Source: an uncultured Actinomycetes bacterium
GTDB taxonomy: Bacteria; Actinomycetota; Acidimicrobiia; Acidimicrobiales; Microtrichaceae
NCBI GenBank assembly: GCA_903953195.1
Contig: CAJBIS010000078.1
Span: 1-13,588, forward strand
Direction: 5' to 3'
DNA length: 13,588 nucleotides
Part shown: positions 1 to 7,649 of the stretch, one piece after another
How the letters are laid out: every line of letters begins with the position of its first letter
Numbering within the stretch: position 1 is the first letter of the stretch
Notes under the pieces: generated by a model
The model's database searches: none
The model's input: the letters and a program-made list of their open reading frames with translations, nothing else
What the model was told of the DNA's origin: nothing
Translations under genes and position numbers: made by a program

Positions 1-102
1 CCGCAGGCCAAGGTGCTCGCCACATCACGCGGGATCGACTGCGTCGAGGTGGACTACGACGAACTGCGCGGCATCGAGTCGAACGAGCTCCGCCTGTTCT
101 GA
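1..102 (+). CDS. nucS: Endonuclease NucS (EndoMS), C-terminal end only
   Basis: The first 33 codons form an open frame ending in TGA at 100-102, and the gene starts outside the window. The visible peptide runs from PQAKVLATSRGIDC to a terminal ELRLF. From memory this matches the extreme C-terminus of actinobacterial NucS, which has a PQA..LA..RGI.C..LDYD..RG..S.E.RLF pattern and ends in a DnaN-clamp-binding RLF tail. NucS is the mismatch-specific endonuclease of Actinobacteria and Archaea that replaces MutS/MutL by cutting both strands at mismatches, in the cytosol at the replication clamp. The catalytic core is not visible, so the call rests on the tail alone. The gene is convergent with the DUF3445 gene, 36 bp away, and I see no clear terminator hairpin between them. 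Confidence 0.82.
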   Translation, partial: PQAKVLATSRGIDCVEVDYDELRGIESNELRLF

Positions 103-138
103 AGTCGGCCCGGACCGCCCGCGCCACGCCGACCACGG

Positions 139-1077
139 TCAGCCGTTGGTGCGGCCCACGCGGTCGGCGATCCAGCTCAACACCGCCGGAGCGACCACGC
201 CGATGCTCTTGTGCAGGTCCGAGCCGGCCGGGAGCGACTCGATCGTCGCCGCGAGCCGCGCCAGGTCGTCGGGCCGGTCGGACAGCGTGCTCAGCGGATC
301 CTGGTGGATCCGGATCCCGAACACGACCGCACCGGTCCGAGGCAGTCGTCGCAGGGTCTGGCGTTCGACACGGAGCCACACCCGGTCCCCCGCGGTGTCG
401 GGACGCAAGGTCGACGATGGCGTCGTTCGGAACTTCCCGCCCGGCTGGAACAGCGTCGGGTCGTCCATCAGGTTCCAGTTCGCCCGCCAACGCGGGCGAT
501 CGACGCCGACCTGATCGAAGAAGCGGTCCACGGGATCGGCGAGCTGCGACTCGTAGCCCGTCACCGGGTCGTGCACCACTCGCATGGACCGCCCGATCTT
601 CTCGCCGAGCACCCAGCGCGTGGGGAAACACACGCTGGCGGCCGCCAGCCGCCACACGCCGGACGGGTCGGGCATCTGCACGCACCAGTCCTCCTGGGTC
701 AGACGCCCTGCCGCCTCGATCGGGTGCTGCCCCGACGCCGCGAGCGCCGCCGGGCGCCACGGGATCCGTTCGTCGTGCCCGGCCACCTCCACCCAGTCGC
801 CGCGCAGCGTGAAGCGTTGCGGCTCGGTCTCCGCGAGGTGTTGAGCGAGAACATCGAGCAGCTCCGAGCAGGCGTCCGTCGTCGACCGGTCGCCCTGCTC
901 GGCCACGGCGATGACCTCGTGGTGGTGCGAGGCGAGCACCGTGCGCTGCTCGTCCCACATGACGTCGAAGTCCTCGTCCACCTCCACCCACTGCCGGAGA
1001 TCGAGCGGCCGGAGCCCCATCCGCAGACGGGAGCCGTCACCCGTGAAGGGCAGGTACCGAGGCCGACCCGCCGGCAT
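139..1077 (-). CDS. DUF3445 family protein (haem-dependent oxidative N-demethylase-like)
   Basis: 312 aa. The start chosen is ATG at 1077, because family members begin close to the YLPFTGDGSRLRMGLRPLD segment (residues 8-26). The frame stays open up to 1506, but that part is the shadow of the MaoC gene. An alternative ATG at 1119 would overlap that gene by 20 bp. DUF3445 features seen are RMGLRPLD followed by W30 and D34, ED-WCVQ (129-134), FPTRW-LGEKIG (151-162), a VVHDPV segment (167-172), a W-ANW-L stretch (197-203), LRVERQTLRRLP (235-246) and a closing VFGIRIHQDPL. The family is annotated as haem-dependent oxidative N-demethylase or dimethylamine-monooxygenase-like and is thought to be a soluble PAS-like haem enzyme. 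The substrate here is unknown. The gene lies 22 bp downstream of the MaoC hydratase on the same strand and is probably cotranscribed. Its own ribosome binding site is weak (GGGTGG about 10 nt upstream). Confidence 0.85.
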   Translation of the reverse strand: MPAGRPRYLPFTGDGSRLRMGLRPLDLRQWVEVDEDFDVMWDEQRTVLASHHHEVIAVAEQGDRSTTDACSELLDVLAQHLAETEPQRFTLRGDWVEVAGHDERIPWRPAALAASGQHPIEAAGRLTQEDWCVQMPDPSGVWRLAAASVCFPTRWVLGEKIGRSMRVVHDPVTGYESQLADPVDRFFDQVGVDRPRWRANWNLMDDPTLFQPGGKFRTTPSSTLRPDTAGDRVWLRVERQTLRRLPRTGAVVFGIRIHQDPLSTLSDRPDDLARLAATIESLPAGSDLHKSIGVVAPAVLSWIADRVGRTNG

Positions 1078-1099
1078 CGACGGTCCACCCGAGGTGGGT

Positions 1100-1960
1100 T
1101 CAGCCCCGGACGGTGACATGACCGGCGTCCAGCACGATCCGGCCGTCGCCGCCGAGGGTCCGAGCGACCGCCTCGGTCGCACCGGTCCTCCAGATCTCGA
1201 CCACGAGCTCCTCACCGGGGAACACCGGCGAGGAGAACCGGCCACCGAACGACTCGAGTCGCGCCGGATCGGACTCGCACAGCGCGTGCAGGATCGCTCG
1301 ACCGGTGAACCCATAGGTGCACAGGCCGTGCAGGATCGGCCGATCGAAGCCGGCCATCGCGGCGAACGACGGGTCGGAGTGGAGCGGGTTCCGATCTCCC
1401 GACAACCGATACAGCAGTGCCTGCTCAGGGCGCGTCGTGAGGGTGACCCTGTGATCGGCCGGCCGGTCCGGAGGTTCGTGCTGGGGACCCGACGGTCCGC
1501 GGTCACCGCCCCAGCCGCCCTCGCCCCGGATGAACGCCGACATCACCACCTCGAACAGCGGTGACGAGTCGCCTTCGAGCGTCGACCGACTCGTGATCTC
1601 CACCACGGCGCCCTTGCCCTTGTCCCAGATCGCGGTGATCTCGGCCACGGTCGAGATGGTGCCCCGTGGCGGGAGCTCCCCGAACAGTCGGATCCGCTCC
1701 TCGCCGTGGACGAGCATCGCCGGGTTGAAGGTGCCGATCTCGCCGAACACACCGCTGACGTCCGGGAGCACCACCGCGAACGTCGGCAGCACCCGCTGGT
1801 CGAACTCCATCGAATTCTCGGCCACGAACGGCAGTTCCGCCCGGTCGAGCGGGTCCTGGCCGGCCCCCACGCCCACGGCATAGAGCAGTGCGTCCCGGCT
1901 GGTCCACGACGACTCGACCGCGGAGCTCACCGTCCCGACGGCATCAGGGTTGATGGACAT
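1100..1960 (-). CDS. MaoC-family double hot-dog (R)-enoyl-CoA hydratase, HtdY-like
   Basis: 286 aa, the usual length of two-domain hydratase-2 proteins. The N-terminal half (about 1-150) is a MaoC_N-type degenerate hot-dog. The C-terminal half holds the hydratase-2 motif YRLSGDRNPLHSD (184-196), with catalytic D189 and H194 and a conserved N191, followed by GFDRPILHGLCTYG (204-217). It should hydrate trans-2-enoyl-CoA to (R)-3-hydroxyacyl-CoA in the cytosol. The sequence closely follows my memory of mycobacterial Rv3389c/HtdY (DRDTLLYA-GVGAG, VLPTYAV, GTFNPA-LLHG), which acts on long-chain or sterol side-chain intermediates; the exact substrate is inference. The start is well supported by AGGAGG 4 nt before the ATG. 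The gene is divergent from the VanW gene across about 160 bp and is followed after 22 bp by the DUF3445 gene. Confidence 0.93.
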   Translation of the reverse strand: MSINPDAVGTVSSAVESSWTSRDALLYAVGVGAGQDPLDRAELPFVAENSMEFDQRVLPTFAVVLPDVSGVFGEIGTFNPAMLVHGEERIRLFGELPPRGTISTVAEITAIWDKGKGAVVEITSRSTLEGDSSPLFEVVMSAFIRGEGGWGGDRGPSGPQHEPPDRPADHRVTLTTRPEQALLYRLSGDRNPLHSDPSFAAMAGFDRPILHGLCTYGFTGRAILHALCESDPARLESFGGRFSSPVFPGEELVVEIWRTGATEAVARTLGGDGRIVLDAGHVTVRG

Positions 1961-1964
1961 GATT

Positions 1965-1972
1965 CCTCCTCC
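1965..1972 (-). promoter_or_regulatory. Shine-Dalgarno of the MaoC gene
   Basis: On the minus strand GGAGGAGG precedes the ATG at 1960 with 4 nt between. It is one of the strongest ribosome binding sites in the window and fixes the MaoC start. It contrasts with neighbouring genes that have no such sequence. Confidence 0.8.
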
Positions 1973-2121
1973 AGACCGGGCGCCGCGCGAGGAGGCGTTC
2001 CGTCACGGACCGACCACGCTCGGCGAGCACCGGCCCTCGATCGAAGCGCATCCTGACAGATTCCCGCGGTCGCTCAGGGAGGCGGCTCCACCTGCAGCCC
2101 GGCGTGTGCCACATTTTCAGG

Positions 2122-3759
2122 GTGCAGAAGTCCCACAAGGCGATCCTCGCCGCGCTCGCGACGCCGCTGGTGCTCATCGCGGTCATCGCCGCGGTGTGGG
2201 GCGTGGACGCCTGGATGTCACGGGACTCGGTGGCCCGCAACGTCCAACTGGCGGGCGTCGACGTCGGCGGCATGAGTCGTGACGAGCTGCGCGCCACCGT
2301 CGAGCAGATGGCGAAGGACGTTCCGGCCACGCCCCTCACCGTGAACGCCGCCGATCTCACCAAGCCGACCACACTCGGCGAGGCGGGACTCAGCGTGAAC
2401 GTCGATGCCACCGTCGAGGAGGTGTGGAACGTCGGGCGCACCGACCCACTCCCCACCCCACCGCTCCGATGGCTCTCCTCACTGGTCTCGCCACGCACCT
2501 ACCCGGTGATCGTCGGCGTGGACACCGCCAAACTCGGTGAGACGATCGGGTTCCTCGAGGGCGAGGAGCGGATCGCGCCAGTGGAGCCCACCATCGAGAT
2601 CGCCGAGGACGGCGTGAAGCTCGTCCCCGGTACGCCCGGTCGCGAGATCTCGATGAACTCGGTGGTGCAGTCGCTGCCGCTCACCCTCGACCGCATCGGC
2701 GAACCGGTGACCGTCGACGTCGAGCGGGCCACGATCCCACCGGCGACCCCCGACTCGGCCATCCAGGGGATCGTCGACCAGGCGAACGGGATCACCCAGG
2801 GCACGGTGACGCTGATCGTCGGCGACGAGCGGACCGAGTTCGACGCAGCGCGACTCCGCCCGGCCGTCACGGTCGTCAACGACGGGCCGCCCGGCAGCCC
2901 GCCCCGCCTGTCCCTCGACCGCGCCATGGTGAACAACCTGCTCTCCGAGGAGGTGGAGACCGACAAGTCGAACCCCACCGGCGTCCGGTTCAACATCGAG
3001 AACGACGTGGCGACACCGATCGCCGGCAAGGACGCCGTCGTCTGCTGCGCCCCCGAGTCCGGCGACCTCATCGTCGACGGACTGCTGAAGGGCCAACGCG
3101 AGATCACGCTCCCCACCACCACCGTCACGGCCCAGCAGGGCGTCGACTGGGCGAACGGCCTCGGCGTCAAGGAGGTCATCGGCGAGTTCACCACGAACCA
3201 CCCGGCCGGTCAGCCGCGCGTCAAGAACATCCACCTGATCGCCGACGACCTGAAGGGCGTCCTCATCCCGCCCGGCGCCACCTTCTCGGTCAACGACACC
3301 GTCGGCAAGCGGACGGCCGAGAAGGGCTACGTGAACGCTCCCGTCATCTACGACGGCGAGTTCAAGGAGGACATCGGCGGCGGAGTGAGCCAGTTCGCCA
3401 CCACGCTGTTCAACGCGGCGTTCTTCGGCGGCCTCGACATCCCGTACCACATGGCCCACACCAAGTACATCAGCCGCTACCCCTACGGCCGTGAGGCCAC
3501 GCTGGCGTATCCGAGCGTGGATCTGAAGATCAAGAACAACACGCCGTTCGGTGTGGTCATCTGGCCGTCGTACACCGATACCTCGATCAGCGTGAAGCTC
3601 TACTCGACGCCGTACGTGTCGGGTCGGCAGACGGGCCAGAACCAGTCGAGCGGTTGCGGCACCGTGGTGACCCGGCGCCTGCGCACCTACACCGACGGTC
3701 ACACCGACAACGACCAGTTCACGGCCAACTACGACTGTGAGGACAAGAAGAAGAACTGA
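2122..3759 (+). CDS. VanW family protein with N-terminal membrane anchor
   Basis: 545 aa from GTG at 2122; a second GTG at 2104 would add six residues (MCHIFR). I prefer 2122: it leaves a short basic tail (QKSHK) before one hydrophobic helix (about residues 7-32), and a CACATT element lies 6 nt upstream. The protein is probably anchored in the membrane with most of it outside. After the helix come a GVDVGGMS segment (about 45-52) typical of the peptidoglycan-binding-like repeats of these proteins, and a second alpha/beta repeat region (about 155-330). The VanW domain covers about 347-481, with GATFSVND-VG-RT--KGY--APVI, GGGVSQFATTLFNAAF and YGREATLAYPSVDLKIKNNTP. Many VanW proteins have Cys where this one has Ser in GGGVSQ. 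The role is poorly known; the family is named from vancomycin-resistance operons and is linked to the cell envelope. A short stem (3760-3766 with 3780-3786) follows the stop. Confidence 0.9.
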   Translation: MQKSHKAILAALATPLVLIAVIAAVWGVDAWMSRDSVARNVQLAGVDVGGMSRDELRATVEQMAKDVPATPLTVNAADLTKPTTLGEAGLSVNVDATVEEVWNVGRTDPLPTPPLRWLSSLVSPRTYPVIVGVDTAKLGETIGFLEGEERIAPVEPTIEIAEDGVKLVPGTPGREISMNSVVQSLPLTLDRIGEPVTVDVERATIPPATPDSAIQGIVDQANGITQGTVTLIVGDERTEFDAARLRPAVTVVNDGPPGSPPRLSLDRAMVNNLLSEEVETDKSNPTGVRFNIENDVATPIAGKDAVVCCAPESGDLIVDGLLKGQREITLPTTTVTAQQGVDWANGLGVKEVIGEFTTNHPAGQPRVKNIHLIADDLKGVLIPPGATFSVNDTVGKRTAEKGYVNAPVIYDGEFKEDIGGGVSQFATTLFNAAFFGGLDIPYHMAHTKYISRYPYGREATLAYPSVDLKIKNNTPFGVVIWPSYTDTSISVKLYSTPYVSGRQTGQNQSSGCGTVVTRRLRTYTDGHTDNDQFTANYDCEDKKKN

Positions 3760-3786
3760 CCGGACGGTCATTCCGCACGCGTCCGG
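3760..3786 (+). terminator. Possible short hairpin terminator after the VanW gene
   Basis: The 7-nt arms CCGGACG and CGTCCGG are perfectly complementary around a 13-nt loop and start right after the VanW stop codon. There is no T tract. The stem ends 9 nt before the -10 hexamer of the next gene, so it could end VanW transcription before a new transcript begins. The arms are short and GC-rich, so chance is possible. Confidence 0.4.
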
Positions 3787-3795
3787 CCGAAACCG

Positions 3796-3801
3796 TACGC
3801 T
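3796..3801 (+). promoter_or_regulatory. -10 element TACGCT for a leaderless WS/DGAT transcript
   Basis: TACGCT fits the actinobacterial TANNNT -10 pattern and ends 6 nt before the ATG at 3808, which would place transcription start on the A of the start codon. No Shine-Dalgarno sequence precedes the gene. The same spacing recurs at three other genes in the window. No clear -35 box is visible. Confidence 0.6.
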
Positions 3802-3807
3802 GTCGCC

Positions 3808-5214
3808 ATGAGCGACGCTGCGAACCCCGAGGTCCGCTACGAGGACCGGATGAGCGATGCCGATGCCCTGATGTGGGGGATCGAGAAGGACCCGATGCTG
3901 CGGTCCACGATCACGACGATCATCGTCCTCGAGGGCGCCCTCGACCGGGACACGATCCGACGTGAGTTCGACCGGACGAGCCGGGCGGTTCCCCGCCTCC
4001 GGGAGCGGGTTCGCTCGAATCCGCTGTCGCTGGCACCGCCCCGGTGGGAGGTCGACCCCAACTTCGACCTGAACTACCACGTCCGGTTCGCCCGGGTCCC
4101 CGGCGCCGGCACCCTGGACGACCTGCTGCAGATGGCGCAGCCGATGGCGATGCAGAGCTTCGACCGGGCCCGCCCACTGTGGGAGGCGACCGTCGCCGAG
4201 GGCCTCGCCGATGGCGGCAGCGCCATCATCATGAAGATCCACCACTCGATCACCGACGGCGTGGGCGGCGTCCGCCTCATGCTCGAGCTGTTCGACCTCG
4301 ATGCCGAGGCGGAGGAGCGCGATCTGGCCGACGAGCCCGAGATCCACGTCCTCAACCAGGCCGAGCGCTTCATGGACGCGTTCCAGCACGAGACCCGCCG
4401 CCAGCTCGCGTTCCTGGGTCGGCTCACCTCGTCGGGGTTGTCGAGCGCCGGCAGCGCCGTCACCGACCCGGCCGGCACGTACGAGTCGGCCAGCGAGCTC
4501 GTGGCGTCGACGGGTCGCATCCTCCGACCGGTCAGCCACCCGCTGTCCACCGTGATGACCGGCCGCTCGTTGTCGAACCACTTCGGCGTCATCACGCTGC
4601 CGCTCGACCTGTCGAAGAAGGCCGGCAAGGTGATCGGCGGCACGATCAACGACACGTTCGTCTCGGGCCTGGTGCGCGGGTTCCACCTCTACCACGGGGC
4701 GCTGGGTGCCGAGATGCCGGCGTTGCGCATGGGCATGCCGATCAACATCCGGACCAGCACCGAGGTCGAGGTCGCCGGGAACGACTTCGTCCCGGCGCGC
4801 TTCGAGTTGTCGACCGAATCCGACACGGTCGAGGACCTGATGCGCGAGGTACGCGAGCGGATGCTGGGGGCACGGAACGAGCCCGCCAACCAGCTCGTGG
4901 ACCTGCTGTCGAACGTCCTCAACCGGCTGCCGACGACCGTGGTCACGCAGATCTTCGGGACCATGATGAAGGGACTCGACTTCCAGGCGTCGAACGTCCC
5001 GGGCTCGCCCATCCCCCTCTACCTTCGGGGCGTGCGCGTCGCCTCGGTCACCCCGTTCGGACCGCTCGCCGGGGCCGCCGCCAACGTGACGCTGTTGAGT
5101 TACCAGAACGAGCTCAACATCGGCATCAACGTCGACCCGGCCGCAGTCACCGACCCGGAACTGTTCATGCGCTGCGTCCGGCAGGGCTACGACGAGGTGC
5201 TCGCCCTCGTCTGA
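3808..5214 (+). CDS. Wax ester synthase / diacylglycerol acyltransferase (WS/DGAT family)
   Basis: 468 aa, the normal length of bacterial WS/DGAT (Tgs) enzymes. They join acyl-CoA to diacylglycerol or to a long-chain alcohol, making triacylglycerol or wax ester on lipid bodies at the inner membrane face. Visible are the N-terminal MSDADALMWGIEK block, the RPLWE motif (122-126), the catalytic HHSITDG (145-151; H146 and D150), the ND motif within GGTINDTF (277-284), and NVPGSP (396-401) in the C-terminal domain, which ends with the expected SYQNELNIGINVDP stretch. All key residues are intact. Acyl chain and acceptor preference cannot be read from the sequence. There is no Shine-Dalgarno sequence; a -10 hexamer sits 6 nt before ATG. 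The gene probably has its own transcript, since the upstream gap carries a hairpin and a promoter and the downstream gap is 96 bp with a further promoter. Confidence 0.94.
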   Translation: MSDAANPEVRYEDRMSDADALMWGIEKDPMLRSTITTIIVLEGALDRDTIRREFDRTSRAVPRLRERVRSNPLSLAPPRWEVDPNFDLNYHVRFARVPGAGTLDDLLQMAQPMAMQSFDRARPLWEATVAEGLADGGSAIIMKIHHSITDGVGGVRLMLELFDLDAEAEERDLADEPEIHVLNQAERFMDAFQHETRRQLAFLGRLTSSGLSSAGSAVTDPAGTYESASELVASTGRILRPVSHPLSTVMTGRSLSNHFGVITLPLDLSKKAGKVIGGTINDTFVSGLVRGFHLYHGALGAEMPALRMGMPINIRTSTEVEVAGNDFVPARFELSTESDTVEDLMREVRERMLGARNEPANQLVDLLSNVLNRLPTTVVTQIFGTMMKGLDFQASNVPGSPIPLYLRGVRVASVTPFGPLAGAAANVTLLSYQNELNIGINVDPAAVTDPELFMRCVRQGYDEVLALV

Positions 5215-5298
5215 GCGGACCTGCGACGCACCGTGACGTCGGCCGCAGCCCTCCGACGCCCGCCGACGGCAGGCTGTGAGTGGAGCGACCTCGGCTCG

Positions 5299-5304
5299 TA
5301 GCCT
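5299..5304 (+). promoter_or_regulatory. -10 element TAGCCT for a leaderless GGR-family transcript
   Basis: TAGCCT (TANNNT) ends 6 nt before the GTG at 5311, with no Shine-Dalgarno between. Spacing is identical to that at 3796-3801, 6575-6580 and 10291-10296. The element supports choosing GTG 5311 as the start. Confidence 0.6.
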
Positions 5305-5310
5305 GAGGCC

Positions 5311-6543
5311 GTGAACGAACCCGACCTCGGAGCGACGACCGGAGCACCACGCGACGTCGTGGTCGTCGGGGCCGGACCCGCCGGTGCCGCCGCAGCGATC
5401 GAACTGGCACGAGCCGGCCTCGACGTCGTCGTCGTCGACAAGGCGACCTTCCCCCGCGACAAGATCTGCGGCGACGGACTCACCACCGGGGCACTGCGTC
5501 AGCTCGAGGCGCTGGGACTCCGCATCGAGGACGTGCCGTCGTGGCAGGACGTGACCGACTGCTTCGTCACCTCGCCCTCCGACGTCACGAAGTGCTTCCC
5601 GCTCCCGCGTGACCAGGGTCGGTTCGCTGCGGTGGCGCGTCGCATCGACCTCGACGCCGCGGTGCTCGACCTGGCCCGCGCTGCCGGGGCCGAGGTCCGC
5701 GAGGGCACTGCGGTCACCGCCGTCACCGAGCACGCCCACGGCGTGGCCGTCGAGGCGGGCGACGAACGGATCCGGGCACGTTGGTGCATCGCCGCCGACG
5801 GCATGTGGTCGCCGGTACGCAAGTTCCTCGGTGTCGATCGCAGCGGCTACCTGGGCGAGTGGCACGCGTTCCGTCAGTACTTCCGAGACGTGGGACCGAT
5901 TGCGGCGACCCAACTGCACGTCCGCTTCGATGCCGACCTGCTCCCCGGCTACTTCTGGTCGTTCCCGCTGCGGGACGGCCGGGCGAACGTGGGGTTCGGG
6001 ATCCAGCGCGGCAGCAAGGTCACCGTGCGCGAGATGAAGACCCTCTGGCCCGATCTGCTCAGCCGCCCGTGGGCACGCGCGCTGCTCGGCCCCGACGCCA
6101 CGCCCGAGGGGCCGCACCGAGCGTGGCCGATTCCCGCTCGCGTCGACGACGTCGTGGCCGCCACCGAACGAACGCTCTTCGTCGGTGACGCCGTCACGGC
6201 GTGCGATCCGCTCACCGGCGAGGGAATCGGACAGGCGCTGCTCACCGGGCGACGAGCCGCAGCGGCCGTCGTCGACGCCGGGCCGACCGGTGACGCCGCT
6301 GCGCCCTACCGCCGAACCGTGCACGACGATCTGGTCGCCGACCACCGGATGTCGATGCTCCTCGTCCGGGCGATGCAGCACCGCAAGGGGGCGCGCACCG
6401 CGATCCGGGTGGCCGGTGCCACGCCGTGGACCCGTCGCCACTTCGCCCGATGGCTGTTCGAGGACTACCCGCGGGCCGTGGTGTTCACCCCGCGCCGCTG
6501 GCGGCGCGGCACGTTCAGCTCGCCGGGGACCTACCGCGCCTGA
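5311..6543 (+). CDS. Geranylgeranyl reductase family FAD-dependent oxidoreductase
   Basis: 410 aa. The N-terminal Rossmann FAD motif is VVVGAGPAGAAAAIELARAG (G20, G22, G25) with acidic D43 closing the second strand. FPRDKICGDGLT (47-58) is the GGR-family signature. A second FAD motif, FVGDAVTACDPLTGEGIG (290-307), is complete. Relatives saturate isoprenoid double bonds in archaeal lipids, chlorophyll side chains or, for mycobacterial MenJ (Rv0561c), the menaquinone tail. Reduction of a menaquinone or other polyprenyl chain is a reasonable guess, but related halogenases and hydroxylases share this fold, so the substrate stays open. GTG start, apparently leaderless. The next gene begins 43 bp downstream with its own -10. 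The CrtZ-like gene lies 1.1 kb further on, giving a loose isoprenoid grouping. Confidence 0.88.
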   Translation: MNEPDLGATTGAPRDVVVVGAGPAGAAAAIELARAGLDVVVVDKATFPRDKICGDGLTTGALRQLEALGLRIEDVPSWQDVTDCFVTSPSDVTKCFPLPRDQGRFAAVARRIDLDAAVLDLARAAGAEVREGTAVTAVTEHAHGVAVEAGDERIRARWCIAADGMWSPVRKFLGVDRSGYLGEWHAFRQYFRDVGPIAATQLHVRFDADLLPGYFWSFPLRDGRANVGFGIQRGSKVTVREMKTLWPDLLSRPWARALLGPDATPEGPHRAWPIPARVDDVVAATERTLFVGDAVTACDPLTGEGIGQALLTGRRAAAAVVDAGPTGDAAAPYRRTVHDDLVADHRMSMLLVRAMQHRKGARTAIRVAGATPWTRRHFARWLFEDYPRAVVFTPRRWRRGTFSSPGTYRA

Positions 6544-6574
6544 CGCCGTCGACGCCGCCGGGCGAACCGGTGCG

Positions 6575-6580
6575 TATGCT
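6575..6580 (+). promoter_or_regulatory. -10 element TATGCT for a leaderless NMO-family transcript
   Basis: TATGCT ends 6 nt before the ATG at 6587 and no Shine-Dalgarno sequence is present. It lies in the 43-bp gap after the GGR-family gene, so the NMO gene can be transcribed independently even though both genes point the same way. Confidence 0.62.
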
Positions 6581-6586
6581 CGCCGC

Positions 6587-7546
6587 ATGCAGACCCGCCT
6601 CACCGAGATCCTCGACATCGAACACCCCGTCATGCTGGCGGGCATGGGGGGCGTCTCGTACCACCAGCTCGCCGCCGCCGTGTCCGAAGCAGGTGGTTTC
6701 GGCTGCCTCGGCGCGTCGACGATGGGCGACGAGACGATGGTCGAGGAGATCGCGGCGGTGCGCTCGCTCACGGACCGCCCGTTCGGCGTCGACCTGCTGA
6801 CCGCAGCGCCGCAGGACATGCCGGCGAAGGTGCAGGCGATCATCGACGGCGGGGCCACCGTGTTCGTCGCCGGACTCGGCGTCCCCCGCGAGGTCATCGA
6901 CCAGTGTCACGAACAGGACGTCGTCGTGGTCAACATGTGCGGCCGGGTCCACCACGCCGTCACCGCGGTCGAGGCCGGCTGCGACCTGGTCGTCGCCCAG
7001 GGGACCGAGGCCGGCGGGCACACCGGTCAGGTGGCGACGATGGCGCTCGTCCCGCAGATCGTCGATGCCGTCGGCGATCAGGTGCCGGTGGTCGCCGCCG
7101 GTGGCATCTTCGACGGTCGCGGACTGGCGGCGGCACTGACGCTCGGCGCTGCGGGGGTGTGGATCGGCACCCGGTTCATCGCCACACCCGAGGCACGGGC
7201 GGTACCCGGCTACAAGGACCGACTGATCGCCGGCAGCGAGGACGGGACCATGATCACGCGGGCCTACACGGGCAAGACCTGCCGCGTGGTGCGCACCAGT
7301 TACGCCGAGGAGTTCGAGCTCTCCGGTGTCCGGCCCGAACCGTTCCCCGGCCAGGTCATCAGGTCCATGACCGACGGCGTCAACCACCTCGGCGGCGATG
7401 AGGCGACACCGGACGTCGACCCGGAGCGGGAGTTCATGCCCGCCGGACAGGCCATGGGCGCCATCGATGCACTCGTCCCCGCCGGCGACCTCGTGCGCTC
7501 GATCGTCGACGAGGCCGAGGCGATCCTCTCGCGGCTCGGGTCATGA
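6587..7546 (+). CDS. Nitronate monooxygenase (2-nitropropane dioxygenase family) FMN enzyme
   Basis: 319 aa TIM-barrel flavoprotein. Features seen are the N-terminal LDIEHPVMLAGMGGVSYHQLAAAVSEAGGFGCLGA block, the AQGTEAGGHTG motif (137-147) with the catalytic-position H145, and the FMN phosphate loop VVAAGGIFDGRGLAAALTLGAAGVWIGTRF (168-197). Family members oxidise propionate-3-nitronate or alkyl nitronates with O2; close relatives include FabK-type enoyl-ACP reductases and uncharacterised actinobacterial paralogues. The physiological substrate cannot be told apart here. ATG 6587 is chosen because it opens the conserved N-terminus and has a -10 hexamer 6 nt upstream; the frame is open further upstream only as a shadow of the GGR gene. 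It stands 43 bp after the GGR gene and 103 bp before the CrtZ-like gene. Confidence 0.9.
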   Translation: MQTRLTEILDIEHPVMLAGMGGVSYHQLAAAVSEAGGFGCLGASTMGDETMVEEIAAVRSLTDRPFGVDLLTAAPQDMPAKVQAIIDGGATVFVAGLGVPREVIDQCHEQDVVVVNMCGRVHHAVTAVEAGCDLVVAQGTEAGGHTGQVATMALVPQIVDAVGDQVPVVAAGGIFDGRGLAAALTLGAAGVWIGTRFIATPEARAVPGYKDRLIAGSEDGTMITRAYTGKTCRVVRTSYAEEFELSGVRPEPFPGQVIRSMTDGVNHLGGDEATPDVDPEREFMPAGQAMGAIDALVPAGDLVRSIVDEAEAILSRLGS

Positions 7547-7575
7547 GTCGCCACATCCGATCCGCGAACCGAGCG

Positions 7576-7596
7576 CCCGTGCCCGACGGCACAGGG
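7576..7596 (+). terminator. Hairpin after the NMO gene, possible terminator
   Basis: A stem begins 29 nt after the NMO stop. CCC pairs with GGG, and GTGCC pairs with GGCAC, with one bulged A and a CGAC loop. No T tract follows. It is the only visible structure in the 103-bp gap before the CrtZ-like gene, where I see no good -10 hexamer. It may be a weak terminator or may simply sit inside a shared transcript. Confidence 0.35.
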
Positions 7597-7649
7597 TGGT
7601 CGGCGCCCGACGCGCATCCGATCGCACATCCCCCGACGAATCACGCTCC

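Noticed and set aside
1078..1506. N-terminal extension of the DUF3445 frame on the minus strand.
   Set aside because: It overlaps the MaoC gene, which has full catalytic motifs in another frame, and the extension is Arg/Ser-rich with no family likeness.
5215..5310. Possible terminator stem (GTCGGC with GCCGAC) in the gap after the WS/DGAT gene.
   Set aside because: The arms are only 6 bp with an 18-nt loop and no T tract, in a sequence where such pairings are frequent.
6185..6586. N-terminal extension of the NMO frame.
   Set aside because: It lies over the end of the GGR-family gene and is Arg/Pro-rich; the conserved NMO N-terminus begins at 6587, next to a -10 hexamer.
2479..6897. A stop-free minus-strand frame of 1472 codons antisense to the VanW, WS/DGAT, GGR and NMO genes.
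   Set aside because: The translation is His/Arg/Gly/Val-rich without domain signatures, and the four plus-strand genes underneath have intact motifs. High GC at third codon positions explains the lack of stops.
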